DNA of 64,000 nucleotides. Origin: Corallococcus silvisoli. Lineage in GTDB: Bacteria; Myxococcota; Myxococcia; Myxococcales; Myxococcaceae. Both the position numbers and the translations under genes were made by a program. The stretch spans positions 184,098-248,097 of the forward strand of contig NZ_JAAAPJ010000017.1 in the NCBI RefSeq assembly GCF_009909145.1. Direction: 5' to 3'. This document shows positions 17,937-26,205 of this stretch, piece after piece. The notes beneath the pieces were generated by a model. That model was not told where the DNA came from, made no database searches, and worked only from the letters and a program-made list of their open reading frames with translations. The stretch's first letter is position 1. Every line of letters starts with the position of its first letter.

Positions 17937-19949
17937 TCACGCGGCCTCGTTTCCTTCCGGCGAGACCACCGCGACGACGTGACGTGCGGGCACCTGCGCC
18001 CCGACCGTGACGTTCAGCGCCGTGACGACGCCATCGGTCGGCGCGACGAGCGACGACTCCATCTTCATCGCTTCGAGCACCACCAGCACGTCGCCCCGCT
18101 TCACGGTCGCGCCGACCTCGGCGCTCACCCGGATGATGCGGCCGTCCATCGGCGCGCGCAGGCGGCCATCGCTGGCCCGCTCGCGCTCGGAGGGGGGCCG
18201 GAAGGAGACGTCGCGGAGATGGCGCGTGACGCCATCGAGCGAGCACCACAAGGTGCCTCCCGCGCGCCGGTACCCGAGCGCGCGGCGCCTCCCCGCCACT
18301 TCGACCTCGGCGCTTCCGGCGGAGAGCCAGCGCAGGGCGAGCGTGACGCCGGCATCGCCGACGCGGACCTCGTACTGCTCTGGCGCGACAGGCCGCACCG
18401 AAGCGCGGAACTCCCCTGCCCCGTCATTCAACACGACCGGCACCGGCAGGGCCTGGGAGCTGCTCCAGCCCGCGAGCGTCGCGTCGAAGCCTCCGCGCTC
18501 CGCGAGCGCCATCGCGTCGTCGTGGAAGAGCAAGGAGGCCAGGACGGCCTGCTCCTCCGAGGACGCCTGTCCCTGCGCGCGCAGCGTCTCCGGGGGCATG
18601 TGCGCGCCGACGAAGCCCGTGTCGTACCGGCCGGAGCGGAACACCTCATGCGCCAGGATGTGCTGGAGGAAGGTTCCATTCGTCGTGACGCCGAAGGCCG
18701 TCAGCTCCCGCAGGGCCGCGGCCAGCCGTTCACGCGCCGTCTCGCGGTCCGGCCCATGCGCGATGAGCTTCGCCTGCATGGAGTCGTAGAACGGCGTGAT
18801 GTCCTGGCCTTCGCGGACGCCGTGGTCGACGCGGACGCCCTCCCCCGCCGGGGGAACCCACGCGAGCAGCCGCCCCGTCTGGGGAAAGAACCCGTTGGCG
18901 GGATCCTCCGCGCACAGGCGCACCTCGATGGCATGGCCACGGAAGGTCACTTCCGGCTGCGTCAGCGGGAGCGCATCGCCGTCGGCGACCCGCAGCTGCC
19001 ACTCCACCAGGTCCAACCCCGTCACGAGCTCCGTCACCGGGTGCTCGACCTGGAGGCGGGTGTTCATCTCCATGAAGAAGAAGTCGCCGTTCGGCGCGAG
19101 CAGGAACTCGATGGTGCCTGCGCCGCGATAGCCGATGGCGCGGGCCGCCTGCACCGCCACGGCCCCCATGCGCTCGCGCAGCGCCGCCGTGACGGCCGGA
19201 GACGGACTCTCCTCGACCACCTTCTGGTGACGCCGCTGGATGGAGCAGTCCCGCTCCCCCAGGTGCACCGCGTTGCCGTGCGCGTCCGCGAAGACCTGCA
19301 CCTCGACGTGGCGCGCCCCCTCGATGGCCCGCTCCAGGATGAGCTCGCCGTTGCCGAAGGCGTTCGTGGCTTCCGAGCGCGCGGAGCGGATGGCGTCCAG
19401 CAGCGCCCCCGGCTCGCGGACGAGGCGCATGCCGCGCCCACCGCCGCCCGCCGCCGCCTTCACCATGACCGGGAAGCCGATGCGCTGGCCCTCGCGGACC
19501 AGGGCCTCGTCGTCGAGCGATTCGCCGGGGCGGGCCGCTTCGTAGCCGGGAATGCACGGCACGTCGGCGGCCTGCATGCGCAGCTTCGCCTGCCGCTTGT
19601 TCCCCATCAGCTCGATGGCCTCCGCGGGCGGCCCGATGAACACGAGGCCCGCCTCCGCGCACGCGCGCGCGAAGTCCTCGTTCTCGGAGAGGAAGCCGTA
19701 GCCGGGGTGGATGGCGTTGGCCCCGGACGCCTTCGCCGCGGCGAGCACCCGCTCGATGGAGAGATACGACTCCCGCACGGGCGCGGGCCCCAGGCGCACC
19801 GCCTCGTCGGCGAGCCGCACGTGGGGGGCGTCCCGGTCCGCGTCGGAGAAGACGGCGACCGTGCGCAGGCCGAGCCGGCGGCACGTCCGCAGCACGCGCA
19901 CGGCGATCTCTCCCCGGTTCGCCACCAGCACCTTGTGAATGCGCTTCAT
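17937..19949 (-). CDS. atuF: Acyl-CoA carboxylase alpha subunit (AtuF/LiuD-like)
   Basis: The 670-residue protein starts at ATG 19949 with AAGGGAA upstream. It has the biotin carboxylase N-domain (KVLVANRGEIAVRVLRTCRRLG), the ATP-grasp with KAAAGGGGRGM, the active-site region FMEMNTRLQVEHPVTELVTG, the BT connector domain (~480-590) and the biotinyl domain with EAMKME, biotin on Lys629. It carboxylates its biotin with bicarbonate and ATP, for transfer by the beta subunit encoded just upstream. Clustering with AtuA- and citronellyl-CoA dehydrogenase-like genes suggests geranyl-CoA as substrate; 3-methylcrotonyl-CoA (LiuD) is the main alternative, and sequence alone does not settle it. It is the last gene of a five-gene operon, 11 bases after atuC. 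Confidence 0.85.
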   Translation of the reverse strand: MKRIHKVLVANRGEIAVRVLRTCRRLGLRTVAVFSDADRDAPHVRLADEAVRLGPAPVRESYLSIERVLAAAKASGANAIHPGYGFLSENEDFARACAEAGLVFIGPPAEAIELMGNKRQAKLRMQAADVPCIPGYEAARPGESLDDEALVREGQRIGFPVMVKAAAGGGGRGMRLVREPGALLDAIRSARSEATNAFGNGELILERAIEGARHVEVQVFADAHGNAVHLGERDCSIQRRHQKVVEESPSPAVTAALRERMGAVAVQAARAIGYRGAGTIEFLLAPNGDFFFMEMNTRLQVEHPVTELVTGLDLVEWQLRVADGDALPLTQPEVTFRGHAIEVRLCAEDPANGFFPQTGRLLAWVPPAGEGVRVDHGVREGQDITPFYDSMQAKLIAHGPDRETARERLAAALRELTAFGVTTNGTFLQHILAHEVFRSGRYDTGFVGAHMPPETLRAQGQASSEEQAVLASLLFHDDAMALAERGGFDATLAGWSSSQALPVPVVLNDGAGEFRASVRPVAPEQYEVRVGDAGVTLALRWLSAGSAEVEVAGRRRALGYRRAGGTLWCSLDGVTRHLRDVSFRPPSERERASDGRLRAPMDGRIIRVSAEVGATVKRGDVLVVLEAMKMESSLVAPTDGVVTALNVTVGAQVPARHVVAVVSPEGNEAA

Positions 19950-19960
19950 GGTTCCCTTCC

Positions 19961-21577
19961 CTACAACCGGGCGACGCCGAAGGTGTTGGGTGAGAGCGCG
20001 CGGCGCGAGGACTCCTCGCACGTGGCCAGGACGAACCCCAGCACCCGCCGCGTGTCCCGAGGGTCGATGACGCCGTCATCGAACAGTCGCGCGCTGCAGT
20101 TGAAGGCATCCGACTCGCGCTCGAACTGCTCCACGAGCGGCCGCGAGAACTCGCGCATCGCCTCCTCGTCGAAAGGCTGGCCCGCGCGCCGGGCCTTCTC
20201 GGCGGAGACGATGGACAGCACCTTCGCGGCCTGCTCGCCGCCCATCACCGCCGTGCGCGCGTTCGGCCAGGCGAAGATGAAGCGCGGGTGGAAGGCCCGG
20301 CCACACATCCCGTAGTTGCCCGCGCCGAAAGCACCGCCCAGCAGGATCGTGACCTGGGGCACGGTCGCGTTGGCGACGGCCTGCAACATCTTCGCGCCGT
20401 GCTTCACGATGCCCCCCTGCTCCGACTGGGTGCCCACCATGTAGCCGGTCGTGTTCTGGAGGTAGACGATGGGCGTCCGCGCCTGGCAGCAGAGCTGGAT
20501 GAACTGCCCCGCCTTCGTCGCGCCCCTCGGCGTGATGGGCCCGTTGTTGCCGATGATGCCCATCGCCCGGCCCTCGATGCGCGCCCAGCCGCACACGGTG
20601 AGCGCGTCGTAGTCGTCCTTGAAGGGGGCGAAGTCCGAACCATCCACGAGCCGCGCGATGACCTCGCGGCAGTCGTAGGGCCGCCGGTGGTCGCCGGGCA
20701 CGACGCCGCAGAGCTCCTCCGCCGCGTAGCGGGGAGGCTCGAAGGAGGAGCGCGTGGGCGGGGGTTGTGCGTCATTCCATCCGAGCGACGCGACGATCTC
20801 CCGCGCGATGCGGATGCCGTCGGCGTCGTCCTCGGCGAGGTGGTCCGCGGTGCCAGCCACGGTCGCGTGCATCTCCGCGCCGCCCAGCTCCTCGTCCGTG
20901 GCGACCTCGCCCGTGGCCGCGAGCAGCAGCGGCGGGCCGGCCAGGAACACCTTCGCCTTCCCCCGGACCATGACGACGTGGTCGGAGAGCCCCGGGATGT
21001 ACGCGCCCCCGGCCGTGCTGGAGCCGTGGACGACCGTGACCTGAGGGATGCCCGCCGCGGACAGCTTCGCCTGGTTGTAGAAGGTCTCCCCGCCCGGGAT
21101 GAAGATCTCCTGCTGGTAGAGCAGGTTCGCGCCGCCGCTCTCCACGAGCGACACGACCGGCAGCCGGTTCTCGAGCGCGATCTCCTGCGCGCGCAGCGCC
21201 TTCTGGACACCCCAGGGCGTCGCGGTGCCCCCCTTCACCGCGGAGTTGCTGACGAACACGAGGCAGCGCACACCGGAGACGAAGCCGATGCCAATGACGG
21301 TGTTGCCCCCGGCCAGCGAGCCGTCGCTGTCGTCGTGGTGCTTGTAGCCACAGAGCGTGGAGAGCTCGAGGAAGGGCGAGCCCCGGTCGAGCAGGAGCGC
21401 CAGGCGCTCCCGCGGCAGGACCTGCCCGCGCTGCTTGAACTTCTCGCGAGCCAGCTGTTCGGTGTCGCGCGACTTCTGCTCGATGGCGCGCAGCTCGGCC
21501 ACCCGGTCGAGCAGCTCCTTGCGCTGCGAGGTGAAGGTGGCGGAGGCCGGGTCGATGCGGGAGACGAGCGTCGGCAC
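19961..21577 (-). CDS. atuC: Acyl-CoA carboxylase beta (carboxyltransferase) subunit, AtuC-like
   Basis: The 538-residue protein starts at GTG 21577, preceded by AAGGAG and only one base after the stop of the SDR gene, implying translational coupling. An ATG at 21637 lies inside the SDR gene and lacks a ribosome-binding site. Both crotonase-fold halves are present, with the CoA-binding loops SSTAGGAYIPGLSD, VFLAGPPLL-x-AATGE and GGAEMH in the N-half and GNNGPITPRGATKAGQFIQL, GGAFGAGNYGMCGRAF and AVMGGEQAAKVL in the C-half. It transfers CO2 from biotin to the gamma carbon of a branched unsaturated acyl-CoA. The loop AYIPGLSD and the following GGAEMHATVAGTADHL look nearer to geranyl-CoA than methylcrotonyl-CoA carboxylases as I recall them; this is a weak inference. 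Confidence 0.85.
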   Translation of the reverse strand: MPTLVSRIDPASATFTSQRKELLDRVAELRAIEQKSRDTEQLAREKFKQRGQVLPRERLALLLDRGSPFLELSTLCGYKHHDDSDGSLAGGNTVIGIGFVSGVRCLVFVSNSAVKGGTATPWGVQKALRAQEIALENRLPVVSLVESGGANLLYQQEIFIPGGETFYNQAKLSAAGIPQVTVVHGSSTAGGAYIPGLSDHVVMVRGKAKVFLAGPPLLLAATGEVATDEELGGAEMHATVAGTADHLAEDDADGIRIAREIVASLGWNDAQPPPTRSSFEPPRYAAEELCGVVPGDHRRPYDCREVIARLVDGSDFAPFKDDYDALTVCGWARIEGRAMGIIGNNGPITPRGATKAGQFIQLCCQARTPIVYLQNTTGYMVGTQSEQGGIVKHGAKMLQAVANATVPQVTILLGGAFGAGNYGMCGRAFHPRFIFAWPNARTAVMGGEQAAKVLSIVSAEKARRAGQPFDEEAMREFSRPLVEQFERESDAFNCSARLFDDGVIDPRDTRRVLGFVLATCEESSRRALSPNTFGVARL

Positions 21578-21578
21578 G

Positions 21579-22457
21579 TCACTGCTCCTTCGGGCCGTCG
21601 AGGATGCTCGGCGCGGCGGCGAGGTGGAAACCGTCATACGGCTTCGACTTCGAGTGCTCTTCCAGCGGGAACACCTTCGTGTTGCAGGACGCGCCCCCGT
21701 CGATGCGGATGACCTCGCCGGTGATGAACGCCGCCACGTCGGAGAGGAGGAACACGATGGCGCCGCTCACCTCCGCCTCGGTGGCGAGCCGGTGCAGGGG
21801 GACCTGCCGACGCAGCAGGGGGATGAGCGCGCGGACCCCCGGGTCCTCGTACGTGTCGAGGCCACTGGAGGCGACCCAGCCGGGCGCCACGGCGTTCACG
21901 CGGACCCCGGAGGAGGCCCACTCGACGGCGGCGGTCTGCGTGAGGTTGAACATGCCGGCGCGCGCCGCGCCCGAGTGCCCCATGCCCGGCATGCCGTTCC
22001 AGGCGTCCGCAAGCATGTTCACGATGGCGCCGCCATGCTCGCTCATGGACTGCGTGAAGACCTCGCGCGCGACCAGGAAGCCCCCGGTGAGGTTCGTCGC
22101 GACGACCGCCTCGAAGCCCTTCTTGGAGATCTGCGAGAGCGGCGAGGGGAACTGGCCGCCCGCGTTGTTCACCAGCCCGTGGATCCGGCCGCGAGCCTCG
22201 ACGACGGCGGCCACCATCGCGCGCACCGCGGCCTCGTCGCGGATGTCGACGGCGTGCTGCGTGGACGCATGGCCTTCGGCGGAGAGCTCTCCGGCGACGC
22301 GAGCAAGCTTCTCCGGCTTGCGGCCGACGAGGACGACGTGCGCGCCGAGCGAAGCGAGCTCATGCGCCGTGCACCGCCCGATGCCACTTCCAGCGCCGGT
22401 GACGAGGATGGTGCGGCCCGCGAAGGCATCCGGGGCGAAGACTGAACGGTATCCCAT
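21579..22457 (-). CDS. atuB: PECR/DECR-type short-chain dehydrogenase (AtuB-like position)
   Basis: The 292-residue protein starts at ATG 22457 with GAGGAG upstream. The Rossmann motif is TGAGSGIG and the NNAG motif is VNNAGGQFP. At the usual YxxxK site the sequence reads GHSGAARAGMFNLTQT, so the catalytic Tyr and Lys of classical SDRs are absent. This matches peroxisomal trans-2-enoyl-CoA reductase (PECR) and 2,4-dienoyl-CoA reductase-like enzymes, which use a different mechanism. The C terminus (FITGEVIRIDGGAS) is family-typical. It is probably an NADPH-dependent enoyl-CoA or related acyl-CoA reductase/dehydrogenase in the pathway. Naming it atuB is from gene order; the exact reaction is not known. 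It lies 12 bases after the acyl-CoA dehydrogenase. Confidence 0.75.
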   Translation of the reverse strand: MGYRSVFAPDAFAGRTILVTGAGSGIGRCTAHELASLGAHVVLVGRKPEKLARVAGELSAEGHASTQHAVDIRDEAAVRAMVAAVVEARGRIHGLVNNAGGQFPSPLSQISKKGFEAVVATNLTGGFLVAREVFTQSMSEHGGAIVNMLADAWNGMPGMGHSGAARAGMFNLTQTAAVEWASSGVRVNAVAPGWVASSGLDTYEDPGVRALIPLLRRQVPLHRLATEAEVSGAIVFLLSDVAAFITGEVIRIDGGASCNTKVFPLEEHSKSKPYDGFHLAAAPSILDGPKEQ

Positions 22458-22469
22458 CGTGCGTTCTCC

Positions 22470-23636
22470 TCAGCCCCGCGCCTTGCGCGGCAGGGTGCCC
22501 ATGGCCTTGCTGATGATCCCCAGCATCACCTCGTCGGCTCCGCCGCCAATGGAGCCGAGGCGCAGGTCGCGGTAGGCCCGCGCGACGTCGTTGTCCCAGG
22601 TGAAGCCCATGCCGCCCCAGAACTGAAGGCACCCATCCGCGAGCTCCCGGGCGAGCCGGCCCGACTTGAGCTTGCACATCGAAGCGAGCTTCACGACCTC
22701 CGGGTCGTCCTTGTTCTCGATGTACAGGTCGACGGTCCGGTAGATGAGGGCTCGGAGCGCCTCGACCTCCGTCTGGAGTTCCGCGAGCTTGAAGTGCACG
22801 GTCTGGTTGTCGAGGATCGACTGTCCGAAGGCCTTGCGCTGCCGCGTGTAGTCGGCCGTCTGCGCGATGAGCCGGTCGAAGGTGGCCAGGGTGCTGGCCG
22901 CCACGAAGAGCCGCTCCTCCTGGAACTGCTGCATCTGCATCACGAAGCCGCGCCCCTCGTCGCCGACGCGGAAGCGCACCGGCACGCGCACGCCGTCGAA
23001 GAAGAGCTGCGCCGTGTCGGAGGCCCACATGCCCAGCTTGCGGATCTTCGAGCGCGTGATGCCGGGGCTGTCCATTGGCACGATGATGAGCGACTTGTTC
23101 GCGTGCGCCGGCCCGTCACCCGTGTTGGCGAGCAGGCAGATCCAGTCCGCCTGCATGCCGTTGGTGATCCACATCTTGCTGCCGTCGATGACGTAGTCGT
23201 CACCGTCGCGGCGCGCGGTGGTGGTCACCGCCGCGACGTCGGAGCCCGCGCCGGGCTCGCTCACCGCGATGGAGCAGACGCGCTCGCCAGCGAGCGTCGG
23301 CGCCAGGAACTCCCGCCGCAGCGCATCGCTGCCGAAGCGGGCGAGCGCGGGCGTCGCCATGTCGGTGACGACGCCGATCGCCATGGGCAGCGCGCCGCAG
23401 GTGCAGTGGCCCAGCTCTTCGGCGAAGGCGACCGAGAACGATGCGTCGAGCCCCAGCCCGCCGAACTCCGCCGGCTTGGTGATGCCGAGCAGCCCCAGCT
23501 CCCCCAGCTTCCCGAACACCTCTCGCGCCGGGAAGATCTCCGCGGCCTCCCAGGCATCGACGTGCGGGTTCAGCTCCTGTTCGACGAACTTGCGGACGGT
23601 CTGGCGGATGGCGCGGTGTTCCTGGGTCTGCGGCAT
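22470..23636 (-). CDS. atuD: Acyl-CoA dehydrogenase, AtuD (citronellyl-CoA dehydrogenase)-like
   Basis: The 388-residue protein from ATG 23636 (GAGGAAA upstream) has the full FAD acyl-CoA dehydrogenase fold. Motifs include CSIAVSEPGAGSDVAAVTT for flavin/substrate binding, KMWITNGMQADW, RKAFGQSILDNQ, and a C-terminal LQFWGGMGFTWDND followed by GADEVML, with Glu369 as the likely catalytic base. It removes two hydrogens from a saturated acyl-CoA to give the 2-enoyl-CoA that the carboxylase encoded downstream could use. Length is close to AtuD of Pseudomonas, which acts on citronellyl-CoA; short branched substrates such as isovaleryl-CoA are the alternative. Electrons would pass to ETF, encoded elsewhere. 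Confidence 0.8.
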   Translation of the reverse strand: MPQTQEHRAIRQTVRKFVEQELNPHVDAWEAAEIFPAREVFGKLGELGLLGITKPAEFGGLGLDASFSVAFAEELGHCTCGALPMAIGVVTDMATPALARFGSDALRREFLAPTLAGERVCSIAVSEPGAGSDVAAVTTTARRDGDDYVIDGSKMWITNGMQADWICLLANTGDGPAHANKSLIIVPMDSPGITRSKIRKLGMWASDTAQLFFDGVRVPVRFRVGDEGRGFVMQMQQFQEERLFVAASTLATFDRLIAQTADYTRQRKAFGQSILDNQTVHFKLAELQTEVEALRALIYRTVDLYIENKDDPEVVKLASMCKLKSGRLARELADGCLQFWGGMGFTWDNDVARAYRDLRLGSIGGGADEVMLGIISKAMGTLPRKARG

Positions 23637-23665
23637 GGGTTTCCTCGGTGCGCGCGGGAGAAGGG

Positions 23666-25360
23666 TCAGAGAAGCGTTTCGGGTACGTCGACGTGGCGCG
23701 CGCGCAGCCACTCGCCAAGCGCCTTGCCCTGCGGATCGAAGCGGGTGGACGACGAGACGCCCTCTCCGAGCAGGCCCTCGACGACGAAGTTCAGGGCGCG
23801 CAGGTTCGGGAGCACGTGCCGGTGGACGGTGAGCCCGCGCGTCTCCGGCAACAGCTCCCGCAGCCGCTCCTCCGTGAGGGCATGCACGAGCCAGTGCCAG
23901 GCCGCCTCCGTGCGGACCCACACGCCGATGTTCGCGTCCCCGCCCTTGTCCCCGCTGCGGGCCAGGGCCACCTGACCGAGCGGCACGCGGCGGGTGGGCC
24001 CCGGGGCCAGTGGCGCCGGCAGCGCCGGCACGGGGGCCGCTTCGAGCCCGCGCGTCTCGTTTGGCGGCGCCACGTCGACGCGCGCCCCATCCGGGAGCAC
24101 CGCGACATGCGGCACCTTCCGCGCATCGACGAAGGCCGGCGTGTAGACGCCAAAGGGAGCGCCGTCGCCGGGCAGCGTGGGCAGGAAGAAGCCGGGGTAG
24201 CTGGACAGCGCGAGCTCCACCACGGCGCTGCTGAAGTGGCGGCCCACGACCTTCGCGTCGGCATCCTTCACGGCGACCCGCAGCGTCGCGGCGGCCTGCT
24301 CCTCCGTGGGTGCGTCGGCGTGGTCGGTGCGCGCGAGCGTGTAGACGAGCTCGGCCGGCCGCGGGTCGAGCGTGGCCTCCAGCTGCGCACGCACGCGCGC
24401 GGCCTTCTCCTCGATGTCCAGTCCGACGAGCACGAAGCTGGCCTCGCTGCGGAAGCCCCCCAGCCGGTTGAGGCACACCTTGACGTCAGGAGGAGGCGGC
24501 TCACCGCGCACGCCCGACAGGCGCACCCGGTCCGGGCCCGCGGACTCGACCGCGATGGTGTCGAAGCGCGCGGTGGCGTCGGGTCCGGCATAGCGGGCGC
24601 CGGTGATCTCGTAGACGAGCTGGGCCTTGACGGTGTCGACGGTGACGGCGCCACCGCAGCCTGGGTGCTTGGTGATGATGCTGGAGCCGTCCGCGAAGAT
24701 CTCCGCGAGCGGGAAGCCGGGCAGGCGCGCGTCGAACTCGCTGAAGGACGCGAAGTTGCCGCCGGTCGCCTGGGCTCCACACTCCAGGACGTGGCCGGCG
24801 GCCATGGCGCCCGCGAGCCGATCCCAGTCATGGCGCTTCCAGCCGAAGTGCGAGGCCGCGGGGCCGACCACGAGCGAGGCATCCGTCACACGCCCCGTGA
24901 CGACGACCTCCGCGCCCGCGTCCAGGCACGCCGCGATGCCCCAGCCCCCCAGGTACGCGTTCGCCGTGAGGGGCTGGTCGAACCCCAGCTCCTCCGCGCG
25001 CCCGACCAGGTCATCCCCTTCGACGTGCGCGACGCGGACGGCCAGGCCCAGCTTCGCGGCGAGCGCACGCAGGTCGGCCGCGAGCCCCGCCGGGTTGAGG
25101 CCGCCCGCGTTCGCGACGATGCGGACCTTCTTCTCGACCGCGAGGCCCAGCGTCTGCTCCAGCTGGCGCAGGAACGTCCTGGCGTAGCCGCCCGCCGGGT
25201 TCTTCAGCCGGTCGCGGCCCAGGATGAGCATCGTCAGCTCCGCCAGGTAGTCGCCGGTGAGGACGTCCAGCGGCCCCCCCTCCAGCATCTCCTGGAACGC
25301 GGAGAAGCGGTCGCCGTAGAAGCCGGATGCATTGCCGATGCGCAACGAGCGAGCGTCCAT
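23666..25360 (-). CDS. atuA: AtuA-like DUF1446 protein
   Basis: The 564-residue protein starts at ATG 25360 with a strong GGGAGGAA site. It consists of a DUF1446 domain (~1-450) followed by an AtuA C-terminal ferredoxin-like domain (~465-560). Motifs are GNASGFYGDRFSAF at the N terminus, VRIVANAGGLNPAGLA, VVVTGRVTDASLVVGP, ECGAQATGGNF, ITKHPGCGGAVTVDTVKAQL, and GQVALARSGDKGGDANIGVW near the C terminus. AtuA is required for growth on acyclic terpenes in Pseudomonas, but its biochemical step is not established. It is the first gene of the operon, with a predicted promoter overlapping the TetR-type operator. Confidence 0.8.
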   Translation of the reverse strand: MDARSLRIGNASGFYGDRFSAFQEMLEGGPLDVLTGDYLAELTMLILGRDRLKNPAGGYARTFLRQLEQTLGLAVEKKVRIVANAGGLNPAGLAADLRALAAKLGLAVRVAHVEGDDLVGRAEELGFDQPLTANAYLGGWGIAACLDAGAEVVVTGRVTDASLVVGPAASHFGWKRHDWDRLAGAMAAGHVLECGAQATGGNFASFSEFDARLPGFPLAEIFADGSSIITKHPGCGGAVTVDTVKAQLVYEITGARYAGPDATARFDTIAVESAGPDRVRLSGVRGEPPPPDVKVCLNRLGGFRSEASFVLVGLDIEEKAARVRAQLEATLDPRPAELVYTLARTDHADAPTEEQAAATLRVAVKDADAKVVGRHFSSAVVELALSSYPGFFLPTLPGDGAPFGVYTPAFVDARKVPHVAVLPDGARVDVAPPNETRGLEAAPVPALPAPLAPGPTRRVPLGQVALARSGDKGGDANIGVWVRTEAAWHWLVHALTEERLRELLPETRGLTVHRHVLPNLRALNFVVEGLLGEGVSSSTRFDPQGKALGEWLRARHVDVPETLL

Positions 25361-25388
25361 CGTTCCTCCCGTGACCGTGGGTGTTGAG

Positions 25389-25417
25389 TCTGTACCCCTC
25401 GCTCCGAAAGAAAGCAA
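25389..25417 (-). promoter_or_regulatory. Predicted promoter of the atuA operon
   Basis: On the minus strand TTGCTT (25412-25417) and TACAGA (25389-25394) are separated by 17 bases, a possible sigma70-type promoter about 30 bases upstream of the atuA start. The -35 box lies inside the perfect palindrome 25411-25430, so a bound regulator would block polymerase. The -10 box is a weak match. Confidence 0.4.
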
Positions 25418-25430
25418 TCGTGATTGCTTT
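25411..25430. promoter_or_regulatory. Perfect 20-bp palindromic operator for the divergent TetR regulator
   Basis: AAAGCAATC-GT-GATTGCTTT has two 9-base arms that are exact complements. It is placed between the divergent atuA operon (start 25360) and the TetR gene (start 25459), and is more AT-rich than its surroundings. TetR-family regulators usually bind such sites next to their own gene, so this is very likely its operator, controlling both directions. Confidence 0.75.
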
Positions 25431-25458
25431 TTTCCAGGCCGCGCAACAGGGTGGGGAC

Positions 25459-26091
25459 ATGAGCGGCACGGCCAGCGGCACGACGAGGCAGGAGCAGGAG
25501 CGCAGCCGGGTGACGCGGCAGAAGCTGATGACGGCCGCCATCGAGGTGCTCGTGGAGAAGGGCTGGGCCGGGGCGACGACCGGCGCCATCGCCGAGCGGG
25601 CGGGGGTGTCGCGGGGCGCCTGTCAGCACCACTTCCCGACGCGGACGGCCCTCGTCGCGGCGGCCGTCGAGCACGTCTTCCACCAGCAGATTGAAGAGCT
25701 CGCGCGACGCGCGAAGGGCCTGCCGGAGAGCCGGCGACGCATCGAGCCCCTGTTGAACCTGCTGCATGACGTCTACGCCGGTCCGCTCTTCACGGCCGCG
25801 ACGCACCTCTGGGTGGCGGCCGTGGCGGATGAGGAGCTGAAGGCGATGCTGCTGCCGCTCGAGACGCACGTCGGCCGGGAGGTGCACCGGATCACCGTCG
25901 AGCTGCTCGGCCTCGATGAGCGAGACCGCGACGTCCGTGAGGCGGTGCGCGCGACGCTCGACCTTCTGCGCGGTCTGGCGCTCGCGAACCTGCTCCACGA
26001 CGATACCGCCCGGCGCCGCAAGGTGATTGCCCACTGGGCGCGGACGCTCGAAGCACAGCTCACGCCCAAGCGCTCCCCCCAGGCCGGCTGA
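25459..26091 (+). CDS. TetR/AcrR-family repressor of the Atu-like operon
   Basis: The 210-residue protein starts at ATG 25459 behind GGTGGGGA; an upstream in-frame ATG at 25381 would place the operator within the coding region, so the later start is preferred. The TetR DNA-binding domain spans ~15-65, with the helix-turn-helix TTGAIAERAGVSRGACQHHF. The C-terminal ligand domain (~80-200) is helical and fits a CoA-ester or fatty-acid-type ligand pocket, but none can be read from sequence. It is divergent from the five-gene acyl-CoA operon across 98 bases containing a perfect palindrome; it probably represses that operon and itself until a pathway acyl-CoA binds, as AtuR and LiuR-type regulators do. 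Confidence 0.8.
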   Translation: MSGTASGTTRQEQERSRVTRQKLMTAAIEVLVEKGWAGATTGAIAERAGVSRGACQHHFPTRTALVAAAVEHVFHQQIEELARRAKGLPESRRRIEPLLNLLHDVYAGPLFTAATHLWVAAVADEELKAMLLPLETHVGREVHRITVELLGLDERDRDVREAVRATLDLLRGLALANLLHDDTARRRKVIAHWARTLEAQLTPKRSPQAG

Positions 26092-26205
26092 GGCGCGATG
26101 CGAGCTGTAGGGCAGCACACACATGGGCCCGCCCGTCGTCTCGTCCTTGAGCGGACGGGGTGATAGGCATTGCTGGCGTCCACCGATTGGAGATGGAGAG
26201 CCGCC

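Noticed and set aside
17979..20315. 778-residue plus-strand frame opposite the acyl-CoA carboxylase alpha subunit
   Set aside because: An Arg/His-rich antisense frame produced by codon bias; the minus strand encodes a clear biotin carboxylase.
17937..25360. Reading the operon as a leucine/isovalerate (liu) operon
   Set aside because: Not fully excluded, but the DUF1446 AtuA-like first gene and absence of a LiuE/HMG-CoA lyase or LiuC-like hydratase favour the Atu type.
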